Part shown: piece by piece, positions 8,356 to 17,181 of the stretch
Layout: each line of letters opens with the position of its first letter
Position numbering within the stretch: the stretch's first letter is position 1
Source: an uncultured Blautia sp.
Lineage (GTDB): Bacteria; Bacillota; Clostridia; Lachnospirales; Lachnospiraceae
NCBI GenBank assembly: GCA_900556555.1
Contig: USPF01000003.1
Coordinates: 1-53,543, forward strand
Reading direction: 5' to 3'
DNA length: 53,543 bases
Notes under the pieces: generated by a model
Seen by the model: only the letters and a program-made list of their open reading frames with translations
Told to the model about the DNA's origin: nothing
The model's database searches: none
Program-made: the position numbers and the translations under genes

Positions 8356-9543
8356 TTATAAATATTTCTTTAATTCTTCTGCTTTGTCCAGTTTCTCCCA
8401 TGGCAGATCCAGATCATTTCTTCCGAAATGTCCATAAGCTGCTGTCTGTTTGTAAATTGGACGGCGCAGTTCTAACATCTTAATGATTCCTGCTGGTCTT
8501 AAATCAAAGTTTTCACGGATAATTTCTACCAGGCGTGTATCAGATACTTTACCTGTTCCGAAGGTATCTACCATAACAGATGTAGGATGTGCAACACCAA
8601 TTGCATAGGAAAGCTGGATTTCGCATTTCTTAGCCAGTCCTGCTGCTACGATATTTTTCGCTACATAACGTGCTGCATAAGCTGCTGAACGGTCTACCTT
8701 AGTACAGTCTTTTCCTGAGAAAGCACCGCCGCCGTGACGCGCATATCCACCGTAAGTATCTACAATAATCTTACGGCCTGTAAGACCACTGTCCCCGTGA
8801 GGACCACCGATTACAAAGCGGCCTGTAGGATTAATAAAGAATTTTGTATTCTCATCCACCATCTCTGCCGGCAGAATTGGGTCAAATACATATTTCTTGA
8901 TATCTGCATGAATCTGTTCCTGTGTCACATCTGGGTCATGCTGTGTGGATAATACCACTGCATCAAGACGTACCGGTTTGTCATTTTCATCATATTCAAC
9001 AGTAACCTGTGATTTTCCATCTGGTCTTAAATAAGTCAGAGTACCATCTTTGCGGACTTTGGTAAGCTGCAATGCCAGCTTGTGTGCCAGAGCGATTGGA
9101 TATGGCATAAATTCTTCTGTTTCATCAGAAGCAAAACCGAACATCATACCCTGGTCTCCTGCTCCGATAGCATCCAGCTCTTCTTCAGACATTTTGTTTT
9201 CTTTTGCTTCCAGAGCTTTGTCAACACCCATAGCAATATCTGTAGACTGCTCGTCAATCGTAGTGATAACACCGCAGGTATCTGCATCAAAACCATATTT
9301 TGCTCTTGTATAACCAATTTCGCGTACAGTATCTCTTACAATTTTTGGAATATCCACATAAGCTTTTGTAGTAATCTCACCCATTACCATAACTACACCT
9401 GTTGTAACAGCTGTTTCGCAGGCAACACGGCTCATTGGATCTTTTTCCATCAGTGCATCCAGAATAGCATCAGAAATAGCATCACACATTTTATCTGGAT
9501 GGCCTTCTGTTACAGATTCAGAAGTAAACAGTCTTTTTTCCAT
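8356..9543 (-). CDS. metK: S-adenosylmethionine synthase
   Basis: A cytoplasmic enzyme making S-adenosylmethionine from methionine and ATP. The protein is 395 residues, the normal length. The N-terminal [13 protein letters not shown], the [12 protein letters not shown] hexapeptide region, the P-loop-like [13 protein letters not shown], and the C-terminal YGHFGR are all intact. The ATG follows AAAGGAG at good spacing. It is a single gene with a SAM-I riboswitch, its own sigma-A promoter upstream and a shared terminator downstream, so its expression falls when S-adenosylmethionine is plentiful. Confidence 0.98.
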   Translation of the reverse strand: MEKRLFTSESVTEGHPDKMCDAISDAILDALMEKDPMSRVACETAVTTGVVMVMGEITTKAYVDIPKIVRDTVREIGYTRAKYGFDADTCGVITTIDEQSTDIAMGVDKALEAKENKMSEEELDAIGAGDQGMMFGFASDETEEFMPYPIALAHKLALQLTKVRKDGTLTYLRPDGKSQVTVEYDENDKPVRLDAVVLSTQHDPDVTQEQIHADIKKYVFDPILPAEMVDENTKFFINPTGRFVIGGPHGDSGLTGRKIIVDTYGGYARHGGGAFSGKDCTKVDRSAAYAARYVAKNIVAAGLAKKCEIQLSYAIGVAHPTSVMVDTFGTGKVSDTRLVEIIRENFDLRPAGIIKMLELRRPIYKQTAAYGHFGRNDLDLPWEKLDKAEELKKYL

Positions 9544-9600
9544 GGTTTATTCTCCTTTTCTTTGTTTGTATATTTTCTCCTGCCTGGTGAACCTTTGAAT

Positions 9601-9748
9601 AAAAAAGAGCCCACCTAAGCGGACTCATGTATGTTTCATCATATGAATCCTCTTATTGTTCGACTACTCGCTCAGGTTGGCACCTTCCGCATAGCGGGGT
9701 TGCCGTGACTTCACAGATCCTATGTATCTCCATCACTCTGAATAAGAG
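9601..9748 (-). promoter_or_regulatory. SAM-I (S-box) riboswitch with terminator, controls metK
   Basis: On the minus strand helix P1 is CTCTTATT (9741-9748) with AATAAGAG (9650-9657). Inside are the S-box hallmarks GATGGAG-like, CACGGCAACC and GGTGCCAACCTG. The terminator GAGTCCGC-TTAG-GTGGGCTC with a six-U tail lies at 9601-9626. An alternative antiterminator pairs GGATTCAT (9643-9650) with ATGAGTCC (9621-9628), abutting P1 and overlapping the terminator arm. S-adenosylmethionine binding should stabilise P1 and allow termination. Confidence 0.95.
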
Positions 9749-9780
9749 AAAATATAAATATTTTTTTGTTATCGTTTTAT

Positions 9781-9809
9781 ACAATACAAGGTTTTTCCCT
9801 GTTCGTCAA
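9781..9809 (-). promoter_or_regulatory. Sigma-A promoter of metK
   Basis: On the minus strand: TTGACG (9804-9809), 17-base spacer, TATTGT (9781-9786). It lies about 30 bases upstream of the SAM-I aptamer. Confidence 0.75.
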
Positions 9810-9818
9810 GCCTTTTTT

Positions 9819-11111
9819 TCAGCCCACACGCAACTGGAACTTTTTGATTTCTTTCTCGCTGGAAACTTTCTCAATCTCTGCTCCCAGGCTTCTTAATTTT
9901 TCTTCAAAGCGTTCATAGCCTCTCTGAATGTACACAATATCATCTACAATGGTAATTCCTTCTGCCGCAAGCCCTGCAATAACCAGAGCAGCACCTGCAC
10001 GCAAATCAGGAGCACAGACTCTTGCACCGGTAAGCTTCTGAACACCATCAATGATAGCAGTATTACCTTCTACCTTGATATTAGCACCCATCCTTGCCAG
10101 TTCTGCTGCATATTTAAAACGGTTTTCAAAAATGCTCTCCGTAACAATGCTTGTCCCTTCTGCAAGAGTAAGCGCTACGGAAAACTGTGGCTGCATATCC
10201 GTAGGATAACCAGGATACGGCATAGTCTTCACATTGGTACGTTTCAGGCGTTTGTTTGCTACAACACGCACAGCATCGTCAAACTCTTCCACCTGGCATC
10301 CAATTTCTTCCAACTTCGCAGTGGTAGCTTCCAGATGTTTCGGAATAACATTTTTCACCATAATATCTCCCATGGTGGCTGCTGCTGCACACATGAATGT
10401 ACCTGCTTCTATCTGGTCAGGAATAATGGAATAGCTTGTTCCATGAAGTTTTTCCACTCCACGGATACGGATCACATCTGTACCTGCTCCCTTGATATTT
10501 GCACCCATACTGTTAAGGAAGTTAGCCACATCAACAACATGAGGCTCTCTGGCTGCATTTTCAATGGTTGTATTCCCTTGAGCCATAGCTGCTGCCATCA
10601 TAATATTAATGGTAGCACCTACGGATACCATATCCAGGAAAATATGCTTTCCTGTAAGCTGTTCTGCCTTTGCCACTACAGCACCGTGGATAATATCCAC
10701 AGACGCACCAAGGGCACGGAACCCTTTCAGATGCTGGTCAATAGGACGGCTTCCGATATTGCATCCTCCCGGAAGAGGAACCTCGGCATTTTTATATTTA
10801 CCTAACAGAGCACCCAGCAGATAATAAGATGCCCTGATCTTCTTGATATACTCATACTCAACGGAAATGTTTCCAATAGTAGCACCTGCGATTTTTACTT
10901 CTGTAGGGCTGATGCGTTCTACCACTGCACCAATCTCCTTAATTGCTTCCAGCAAAACATTAATATCCCGTACATCCGGTAAATTTTCAATGTGTACCGT
11001 TTCATCTGTCATGATCGCTGCTGCCAATATAGCAAGGGCTGCGTTTTTTGCTCCGCCAATCTCTACTTCACCAACTAACGGATTCCCGCCTTTGATAACA
11101 TACTGTTCCAT
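9819..11111 (-). CDS. murA: UDP-N-acetylglucosamine 1-carboxyvinyltransferase
   Basis: First committed enzyme of peptidoglycan precursor synthesis: it transfers enolpyruvate from PEP to UDP-GlcNAc. The protein is about 430 residues. The substrate pair K22/N23 (GGAKNA) and the catalytic Cys117 in PGGCNIGSRPID are present, so it should be fosfomycin-sensitive in principle. A GTG at 11117 is also in frame, but only the ATG at 11111 has normal distance (7 bases) from AAGAGG. A leader of about 170 nt lies upstream with its own promoter. Clostridia often have two murA copies; I cannot say which one this is. Confidence 0.96.
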   Translation of the reverse strand: MEQYVIKGGNPLVGEVEIGGAKNAALAILAAAIMTDETVHIENLPDVRDINVLLEAIKEIGAVVERISPTEVKIAGATIGNISVEYEYIKKIRASYYLLGALLGKYKNAEVPLPGGCNIGSRPIDQHLKGFRALGASVDIIHGAVVAKAEQLTGKHIFLDMVSVGATINIMMAAAMAQGNTTIENAAREPHVVDVANFLNSMGANIKGAGTDVIRIRGVEKLHGTSYSIIPDQIEAGTFMCAAAATMGDIMVKNVIPKHLEATTAKLEEIGCQVEEFDDAVRVVANKRLKRTNVKTMPYPGYPTDMQPQFSVALTLAEGTSIVTESIFENRFKYAAELARMGANIKVEGNTAIIDGVQKLTGARVCAPDLRAGAALVIAGLAAEGITIVDDIVYIQRGYERFEEKLRSLGAEIEKVSSEKEIKKFQLRVG

Positions 11112-11320
11112 ATACACACCTCTTATTTTTTAGGCCCAAAAGCCTGTCTCAATTTATTGTGTCCTGTCTTACACAGGGGTTTTTGTCTCATAAAAGCCAT
11201 ACCGAATCAACGTCTTACTTCTCTAAATTATCTGAATTGTAACTCCTGCCGGGCAGAAGTTCTCCCTCTATTATTTTATGGCTTAACTATTATAATATAA
11301 CAGATACGGGTATTTGTAAA
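11112..11320 (-). promoter_or_regulatory. Promoter and long structured leader of murA
   Basis: On the minus strand TTTACA (11315-11320), a 17-base spacer and TATTAT (11292-11297) form a sigma-A promoter. The transcript would carry about 170 nt before the start. It can fold a hairpin at 11239-11259 (AACT-CTGCC / GGCAG-AGTT arms) and a small CCTGT/ACAGG hairpin near the 3' end. I do not recognise a known riboswitch class here. Confidence 0.55.
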
Positions 11321-11370
11321 TAAAAATTAATATTTTCCTGTTATCCAAGGGGAATATCCCACTTTATTCT

Positions 11371-11877
11371 CTATCTTTTTTCTATTTCTTCCAAAATTTT
11401 CTGCAAAGTCTGCTCAACATTCAGTTTTTTCTCATCAATTACCACATCTGCATATTTTTCATAAAGAGGGATTCTTTCGTCATAAAGCCCCTTTAATGTC
11501 TGTCCATCTTTTAGAACAACCCCTCTTCCTTTCAGGTTTCCCAGCCTTCTTCTTAGGATGCTGTAATCTAATTTCAAGTAAATCACTGTGCCGATTTCTT
11601 TCAAATGTTCCATAGCTTCCTGGCAATATACCACACTTCCCCCTGTGGCAATGACAGATTTCTCTGCTGTAATAGAACGGTTTACCCTGTTTTCGATTTC
11701 CAGGAATCCATCCAGGCCATACCGGGCAATCAGCTCCCGTAACAAAGCCTTTTCTTCTTTTTGAATCAGAAGGTCTGAATCAACAAATTCATATCCCAGC
11801 ACCTTTGCCAGAATCACCCCTACGGTACTCTTGCCCACTCCCGGCATTCCTATGAGAATCATATTATTTTTTTTCAT
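11371..11877 (-). CDS. aroK: Shikimate kinase
   Basis: Phosphorylates shikimate at the 3-OH in chorismate synthesis. The P-loop GMPGVGKST is at residues 10-18. The substrate Asp residues lie in FVDSD (33 and 35). The usual GGG shikimate-binding loop reads TGGSVV here, as in some Clostridia, and the lid contains KGRGVVL. The open frame extends to 11928, but the ATG at 11877 gives the normal length (168 residues) and has GAGGAA upstream. It overlaps the end of the flavin reductase gene by 14 bases, which implies translational coupling. No other aro genes are nearby. Confidence 0.9.
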   Translation of the reverse strand: MKKNNMILIGMPGVGKSTVGVILAKVLGYEFVDSDLLIQKEEKALLRELIARYGLDGFLEIENRVNRSITAEKSVIATGGSVVYCQEAMEHLKEIGTVIYLKLDYSILRRRLGNLKGRGVVLKDGQTLKGLYDERIPLYEKYADVVIDEKKLNVEQTLQKILEEIEKR

Positions 11878-12466
11878 TGGTCTGCTTCCTCTGCTTCTTT
11901 TGTCTTTTCTTCTTAATACTATACCCAAATGTTCCTAATTTCTTCCCAAGGCCATAATATTCCCCGTGAGAATATACAATAGGATTTGCCAGTGCCAAAT
12001 CGAATTTTCCCTTCTCATCCATATATTTATTATCCACATGAACGGCAAGCACATCTGCCAGAAAAACACTGTGGCTTCCATATTCTTTAATCTCACGCAC
12101 TCTGCATTCAATGGATACAGGCGACTCTTTGATCATGGGAACGCCTACATGAGATGCCTGCTGCCTGGTTAATCTCATAGCTTTGAATTTATCCACATCA
12201 CGGCCTGATTTCACGCCACAGTAATCTGTTGCATAAGCCAGCTTCTCTGTGGTCAGATTGATCACAAACTCTTTTGTATCCATCAGCATCTGATAAGAAT
12301 ACCGCTCCGGCCGCACAGAAATCGATACCATGGGGGGATTGGTGCACACAGTTCCTGCCCATGCCACGGTAATGATATTGTCTTTTCCCTGTTCATCTGC
12401 TACACTTACCAGTACAACCGGCAGGGGATACAGCATATTTCCTGGTTTCCACTCTACTTTTGGCAT
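11864..12466 (-). CDS. Flavin reductase-like FMN-binding protein
   Basis: A 200-residue protein of the flavin reductase-like (FMN-binding split barrel) family. Typical segments are present: LYPLPVVLVSV, TVAWAGTVCTNPPMVSISVRPERYS, FVINLTT, and the C-terminal YSHGEYYGLGKKLGTFGYS. Members bind FMN and use NAD(P)H-type electrons; the physiological acceptor is usually unknown. The C-terminus ends in a highly basic run of Lys/Arg/Gln residues. It lies between the pyrophosphatase (18 bases upstream) and aroK (overlap) in one operon, with no clear pathway link. Confidence 0.88.
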   Translation of the reverse strand: MPKVEWKPGNMLYPLPVVLVSVADEQGKDNIITVAWAGTVCTNPPMVSISVRPERYSYQMLMDTKEFVINLTTEKLAYATDYCGVKSGRDVDKFKAMRLTRQQASHVGVPMIKESPVSIECRVREIKEYGSHSVFLADVLAVHVDNKYMDEKGKFDLALANPIVYSHGEYYGLGKKLGTFGYSIKKKRQKKQRKQTNEKK

Positions 12467-12484
12467 ATTCCTACCTCCGGATTT

Positions 12485-14140
12485 TTAATTATTCTGCTGC
12501 AATGTTCCGATAAAAGCCGGAATCAATTGTTTCTTTCTGGATACGACACCACGAAGAACATAGCCTCCTTCTGACTCTGTCACTTCAAAGGATTCTTCCA
12601 CCAGACGACCGCTTCCCTCACCATAACAAATCACTTCCGAACATTCTTCCATAATATTGGTCAGCATGAAAAATACCATGGAAATACCATTTTTACCACA
12701 TTCATGCTGCATAAAAGGAATCAGACGCTGCTTTAATTCCTCCAGCTCCTCTGCATTCATAGAACTGATCTGGCCAACACCGAAGTTCACAGCATCTGTT
12801 GTAAAACGCTTGAAATCCTGATAGAAAATAACCTCTGCTGTCTTTCCTCTCAGGTTGCTTCCTGCTGTAAACATCTCCTTGGCATGTTCTTCGATGTTAA
12901 TTCCTGCAATGAGTGCCAGAGCACCTGCCGCCATCTTGTCTGCAGATGTACAGGTAGGGGAGCGGAACATCAGTGTATCAGAAATAATTGCAGAGCATAA
13001 AAGTCCTGCAATGGCCGGACTGATTTCCAGTGCTTTCTCCACATACATCTGATACATAATCGTCGCTGTACAGCCAACCGGCTGATTGCGGAACATAATA
13101 GGCTGCAATGTTTCCAGTGAACCCAAACGGTGATGATCAATAATCTCCAGAATTTCTGCCGCATCAATATTATCTACAGCCTGGCTCTTTTCATTATGAT
13201 CCACAAGAATCAGCTGTTTCTTTTTCATGCCCAGCAAATTTCTTCTGGATACTGTTCCGATATATTTTCCATGTTTATTTACTACAGGAAAGGCTCTGTG
13301 CCGAGTTTTTACCATGATATCTTTTATATTATCTGTGAAATCATCAGTCTGGAAGGTAATCAGGTCATCCTTTTTCATAATATGTTTTACCGGAATACTC
13401 TGATTGATCAGCCTGGCAATGGTAAACGTATCCAGAGGGGAACGGATGATTACGCACTGATTCCTGTCTGCCGCTTCCACAATATCGTGAGACACCTCCG
13501 CATTGTTGCAAAGAAGGATACAGCTTACGTTTCTTTCAATGGCACATAAGTGATCCTCGTACCGGTCTCCCAGAATCACTAAATCCTCTTCCTCCAGAAA
13601 TTCTCCCAGTTTGTCCGGATGTGCTGCACCGATGACTACTTTTCCGCGGATAAAATATCCGTGAGCATTTCCCGTGACCACTCTTCCTTCTACTGTATTT
13701 GCAATACTTCTGTACTGGGTTCTTGCATTTGACAGAAAATAATTATCATGTGCATCCATATAGGAATTCGCAATATCTCCTGTAGTAATCAAACCTTCCA
13801 GCTGTCCGTCTTCTTTTGTAATCGGCAGAGTCACTGCACTGTTGGTCTTCATGATTGCCCATGCATCTTTGATGGAAATATTATTCGGAACCCCCGGAGT
13901 CTCCCGAATTTCCATATCTTTTACCTGGGTTCCCACATCTGCCAGATATCCAGGTGCTTCTACACCAAACCGTTTCAGGACATACTCTGTCTCTTCGTTA
14001 ATCTGTCCTGCTCTTTTTGCTGCGTATTTCTTTCCCGGATTTGTCCTGTTTTTGATATCTGCATATGCGATTGCAGAACAGATAGAATCCGTATCTGGAT
14101 TTTTATGTCCTATAATATAAACTTTACCCTGTTTTGCCAT
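12485..14140 (-). CDS. ppaC: Manganese-dependent inorganic pyrophosphatase with regulatory CBS and DRTGG insert
   Basis: Family II (DHH) pyrophosphatase, 551 residues, far longer than the ~310 of simple PpaC because a nucleotide-sensing insert lies between the metal motifs. The N-terminal IIGHKNPDTDS motif and the later DHNE and IDHHRLG motifs build the Mn site. A first CBS repeat (about 70-125), a DRTGG-like domain (about 130-245) and a second CBS repeat (about 250-305) follow. The C-terminal DHHA2 domain ends with SRKKQLIPA. In known members adenine nucleotides binding the CBS pair tune activity. It is first in an operon with the flavin reductase and aroK. Confidence 0.95.
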   Translation of the reverse strand: MAKQGKVYIIGHKNPDTDSICSAIAYADIKNRTNPGKKYAAKRAGQINEETEYVLKRFGVEAPGYLADVGTQVKDMEIRETPGVPNNISIKDAWAIMKTNSAVTLPITKEDGQLEGLITTGDIANSYMDAHDNYFLSNARTQYRSIANTVEGRVVTGNAHGYFIRGKVVIGAAHPDKLGEFLEEEDLVILGDRYEDHLCAIERNVSCILLCNNAEVSHDIVEAADRNQCVIIRSPLDTFTIARLINQSIPVKHIMKKDDLITFQTDDFTDNIKDIMVKTRHRAFPVVNKHGKYIGTVSRRNLLGMKKKQLILVDHNEKSQAVDNIDAAEILEIIDHHRLGSLETLQPIMFRNQPVGCTATIMYQMYVEKALEISPAIAGLLCSAIISDTLMFRSPTCTSADKMAAGALALIAGINIEEHAKEMFTAGSNLRGKTAEVIFYQDFKRFTTDAVNFGVGQISSMNAEELEELKQRLIPFMQHECGKNGISMVFFMLTNIMEECSEVICYGEGSGRLVEESFEVTESEGGYVLRGVVSRKKQLIPAFIGTLQQNN

Positions 14141-14286
14141 TCTTCCTTCCCTCTCTGTTTTATCCCGTGTAGTCGTGTATCTCGTTCTTAAGGGTTATTT
14201 TGCCATTATAGTAACATACTTCTAAATTTATAGCAATTATGTTATAATGAACGGGAAATGCATTTTAAAACTTGGGAGGTAATTCA

Positions 14287-14994
14287 ATGTCAGAAGAAAT
14301 GAAAAAACAGGAAACTATGGATGATTATATGGATGAAATCAATGCATCTTTCTCAAATTTCAGGGATGATGATATGCTCATCTGGGACAAATTAGAGCAG
14401 ATGAAAGAAGAAAAAACAGAATTTGAAGTCACTGTAGAGGGCATCGTAAAAGGTGGCGTGATTGCTTATGTAGAGGGAATCCGTGCATTTATCCCTGTTT
14501 CCAAGCTGGCTTTAACTTATGTTGAAAACCCAGAAGATTATTTAAAGAAAACCCTGCTGGTGCGTGTATTTGAAACAGATGAGCAGGAAAACCGCCTGGT
14601 TCTTTCTGCAAAAGAAATTCTTCAGGAAAAAGCTGCTGCAAAGAAGAAAGAACAGATTGAGCAGATAAAAGTAGGAAGCGAAGTAGAAGGAACTGTAGAA
14701 TCTCTTCAGACTTACGGAGCATTTGTGTCTCTTGGCGACGGAATTTCCGGACTGGTGCATATCTCTCAAATTTCTGATAAGAGAATCAAGCATCCAAAAG
14801 CAGTTCTTGCTGTAGGCGATACTGTGAAAGCAAAGGTTATTAAAAATGAAGACGGAAAAATCAGCCTGAGCATGAAAGCACTCCTGGAAACTACAGAAGA
14901 AGAAAAAGAAGAAGAACCAGATTACGAACTTCCGGAAAGCGAAGAAATCTCTACTTCTCTTGGTTCTTTATTCAAAAACCTGAAATTAAATTAA
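14287..14994 (+). CDS. S1 RNA-binding domain protein (two S1 repeats)
   Basis: A 235-residue protein with two S1-type OB folds: about residues 45-115 (GIVKGGVIAYVEGIRAFIP...) and 135-205 (VGSEVEGTVESLQTYGAFVSL...GLVHISQIS...SLSMKAL). An acidic N-terminus and an acidic linker near residue 215 flank them. It resembles the C-terminal S1 modules found as short S1 homologues in Clostridia and presumably binds RNA or ribosomes. The ATG at 14287 follows TTGGGAGGTAATTCA; the open frame reaches back to a TTG inside the ribosome binding site, which was rejected. A TATAAT box is at 14243-14248. The next gene follows 3 bases after the stop. Confidence 0.88.
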   Translation: MSEEMKKQETMDDYMDEINASFSNFRDDDMLIWDKLEQMKEEKTEFEVTVEGIVKGGVIAYVEGIRAFIPVSKLALTYVENPEDYLKKTLLVRVFETDEQENRLVLSAKEILQEKAAAKKKEQIEQIKVGSEVEGTVESLQTYGAFVSLGDGISGLVHISQISDKRIKHPKAVLAVGDTVKAKVIKNEDGKISLSMKALLETTEEEKEEEPDYELPESEEISTSLGSLFKNLKLN

Positions 14995-14997
14995 ACC

Positions 14998-16056
14998 ATG
15001 AAAAATTTTATCAACCGTTTTTTTATCGAGGGATTAAAAGGCATGGCATGTGGCCTGTTCGTAACATGGATTCTCGGCATGGCACTTCAGCAGACGGGCC
15101 TGCTTTTCCATGGTACTCTTGGCATCTTTCTCCAGACCAGTGGTGCTCTTGCTATGTCACTGACAGGTGCAGGAATTGGTATCGGCATCGCCAGCCGCCT
15201 TCAGGAAAATACTTTTTCCTGTCTCTGTGCAGCGATTGCCGGCATGGCAGGTGCTTTTTCAGAACAGATCTTAGACGGAAGTTTTTCCACAGCATCACAT
15301 TCATTTATAGAAATGGGGTCCGGTGACCCTCTTGGTGCTTTTATTGCCGCTTTTGTGGCAATCGAACTTGCAAGGTTGATGACAGGAAGGTTCAACATGG
15401 ATATTATCCTGGCTCCCTTAGCAGGTATTCTTGGGGGATGTCTCTGTGGATTCTGGATTGGAATTCCTGTTCATTCTCTTATGGAACAGCTTAGCCGCCT
15501 GATTTCCTGGGGAATGCAGCAGCATCCTCTGGTCATGGGAATCACAGTCGCAGTGTTTATGGGAATGGTATGTGCTATGCCCCTTAGTGCACCTGCCCTG
15601 GCCATGATTCTCCAGCTAAACGGCGCTGCTGCCGGGGCTGCTACTATTGGATGCTGCTGTAGTATGATTGGACTCGCCCTGGCAGGCTACCGTGATAATG
15701 GAATCGCTGGATTTCTGGCTGTTGGACTTGGAACTTCCAAATTACAGTTTCCGAAAATCATCCAGCGGCCTGTCATCTGGCTTCCCTCTATTCTATCCAG
15801 TGCTATACTCGGACCGATAGGAGTGCTCTTTGCCAAAATGACCAACAGTACCGCAGGAGCCGGTCTTGGAACAACCATCTTCATGGGGCCTGTGATGTCC
15901 TGGCAGACCATGGCACCAGGCGGGGATTTTGCAGTCATTCTTGTCAAGATCCTGGTCATGTATTTTATATTACCCGGTGTCCTGACCCTTTCTATTGCAA
16001 ATGCCATGAGGAAATTAAACATCATCAAACCAGGTGATATGAATCTTAATCTATAA
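14998..16056 (+). CDS. EIIC-like membrane transporter (PTS_EIIC_2 family)
   Basis: A 352-residue polytopic membrane protein with about ten hydrophobic spans rich in Gly and Ala. It resembles the stand-alone EIIC family PF13303 (PTS transporter subunit IIC without attached EIIA/EIIB). No PTS phosphoryl-carrier gene is nearby, so a substrate cannot be named. The ATG lies only 3 bases after the S1-gene stop and has no Shine-Dalgarno of its own, so it is probably translated by coupling. An alternative ATG near residue 16 would cut into the first membrane helix and is less likely. The pairing with an RNA-binding protein is unexplained. Confidence 0.75.
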   Translation: MKNFINRFFIEGLKGMACGLFVTWILGMALQQTGLLFHGTLGIFLQTSGALAMSLTGAGIGIGIASRLQENTFSCLCAAIAGMAGAFSEQILDGSFSTASHSFIEMGSGDPLGAFIAAFVAIELARLMTGRFNMDIILAPLAGILGGCLCGFWIGIPVHSLMEQLSRLISWGMQQHPLVMGITVAVFMGMVCAMPLSAPALAMILQLNGAAAGAATIGCCCSMIGLALAGYRDNGIAGFLAVGLGTSKLQFPKIIQRPVIWLPSILSSAILGPIGVLFAKMTNSTAGAGLGTTIFMGPVMSWQTMAPGGDFAVILVKILVMYFILPGVLTLSIANAMRKLNIIKPGDMNLNL

Positions 16057-16109
16057 CTACAAAAGAGACTGTGTGCAGAAGAAAATCCTGCTCAGTCTCT
16101 TTTGTAGTT
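16055..16109. terminator. Bidirectional terminator whose arms overlap both stop codons
   Basis: A perfect 17-base inverted repeat (AACTACAAAAGAGACTG at 16055-16071; complement at 16093-16109) has an inner GCAG/CTGC pairing. The left arm contains two bases of the EIIC stop codon and the right arm two bases of the DUF1002 stop codon, so the two convergent genes share the hairpin with almost no intergenic DNA. Confidence 0.9.
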
Positions 16110-16998
16110 ACTCAAATAATCCTTTGATAAAATCTATAATTCTCTGGAAAAATCCTTTGATCTGCTCCTCATCAATATTCAGGTTCAGATCCAGGCTCTC
16201 AATCTTGTCATAGAGATTTTTTGCCTGTTCCTTCAGGCTTTCAATATCTAAGTCTAAGTCATTGATTTTTTCCATCAATGTAATAATTGCCTGTCTGTCT
16301 TCTTCTGACAGCTTAATCTCCATCTCCTGGGCTGCCTGATCCACAACATTTTCTATCTTTTCTGTAGTAATCTCTTCGCCTTCTACAACCTGCTCTTTAA
16401 TGGCTCCAATAAGTTGTTCCGCCTTTTCTTGATTCCCTACACTCTCTGCAACCTGTCCCGTGACCACAAGCTCATTCGTAGCAGTCTCAACATTTTCCTG
16501 GTCGACCTCTTCTCCTGTCATATTCTCATAAGATTTAATAGCACCAACCAGGGCCGCTGTGCCGGAAATGTTAAAGGGCCCTGCCACGATAATATCTGCG
16601 TCCTCGATTCCTGCGGTAGCAAGTGCATTTTCATACATACCCGGAGTACAATATGTAATGTTTTTTGTAGCTACATGGATTCCGTTTCCTGCCTTCTTGC
16701 CTTCTACTAAAACAGAAGAAAGTGCTCTGGTTCCGATAACACTCTTAGACAAATAAGAATCCAGATAATCATGCTCATCCTGATTGGTAACTGTGGCAAC
16801 TGTATAATTCTTCAGATCCTGTTCTGTGACACCTAAAAATCTCAGAACTGTTTCCTTCTCCTGGGAATTCAAATCTGCTCCTAAGGACACATACGGAACG
16901 TTCAGCTTCGCATCTTCTCTATCAGCAAAAACCGTCAAAGGTGACACTATCAGCATGATTCCAGTCAACAGTAATGCAATTCCTCTTTTTTTCATCAT
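16108..16998 (-). CDS. DUF1002 secreted protein
   Basis: A 296-residue exported protein of the DUF1002 family. Residues 1-26 form a signal peptide (basic start, hydrophobic core, cleavage near VFA-DRE). The conserved region includes VSLGADLNSQEKETVLRFLG, GTRALSSVLVE and NITYCTPGMYENAL. A C-terminal helical, acidic, coiled-coil-like tail runs from about 225 to 290. The function of the family is unknown. Its promoter carries direct repeats nearly identical to those of the two-component operon at 4106-6284, so it may belong to that regulon, for example a cell-envelope stress response. Confidence 0.88.
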   Translation of the reverse strand: MMKKRGIALLLTGIMLIVSPLTVFADREDAKLNVPYVSLGADLNSQEKETVLRFLGVTEQDLKNYTVATVTNQDEHDYLDSYLSKSVIGTRALSSVLVEGKKAGNGIHVATKNITYCTPGMYENALATAGIEDADIIVAGPFNISGTAALVGAIKSYENMTGEEVDQENVETATNELVVTGQVAESVGNQEKAEQLIGAIKEQVVEGEEITTEKIENVVDQAAQEMEIKLSEEDRQAIITLMEKINDLDLDIESLKEQAKNLYDKIESLDLNLNIDEEQIKGFFQRIIDFIKGLFE

Positions 16999-17039
16999 AT
17001 TTCTTCTCTCCTGTTTCTGTTTACAATGATTTCCTTTTC

Positions 17040-17095
17040 ATTATACCACGCTTTCCCCTGTTCTGTGTCTAAAGATTCTCTAAACCTTCCATAAA
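17040..17095 (-). promoter_or_regulatory. Promoter and direct-repeat operator of the DUF1002 gene
   Basis: On the minus strand TATAAT is at 17040-17045. Three 11-base steps lie upstream: TTTATGGAAGG, TTTAGAGAATC, TTTAGACACAG (ending at 17063). The TTTAGA copies start 11 bp apart, and the proximal one is 22 bases from the -10 box. The segment 17079-17095 differs from the two-component operon element at only 2 of 17 positions. Confidence 0.5.
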
Positions 17096-17108
17096 GCATT
17101 TTTACCAG

Positions 17109-17137
17109 TTGCCCAGGATAACAGAAACGTGTATGAT
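17109..17137 (+). promoter_or_regulatory. Promoter of the ROK regulator gene
   Basis: TTGCCC (17109-17114), 17-base spacer, TATGAT (17132-17137). It lies about 45 bases before the start codon, which follows AAAAGGAG. Confidence 0.55.
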
Positions 17138-17181
17138 AGAAAAAAGACCTTATTGATTTTTATAAAAGGAGTATTTCGATT

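Noticed and set aside
9627..9896. Plus-strand frame across the SAM-I riboswitch
   Set aside because: The segment is explained by the riboswitch and metK promoter on the minus strand.
16055..16109. Inverted repeat as insertion-sequence ends
   Set aside because: Only about 20 bases lie between the arms and they sit at convergent stop codons, which fits a terminator.
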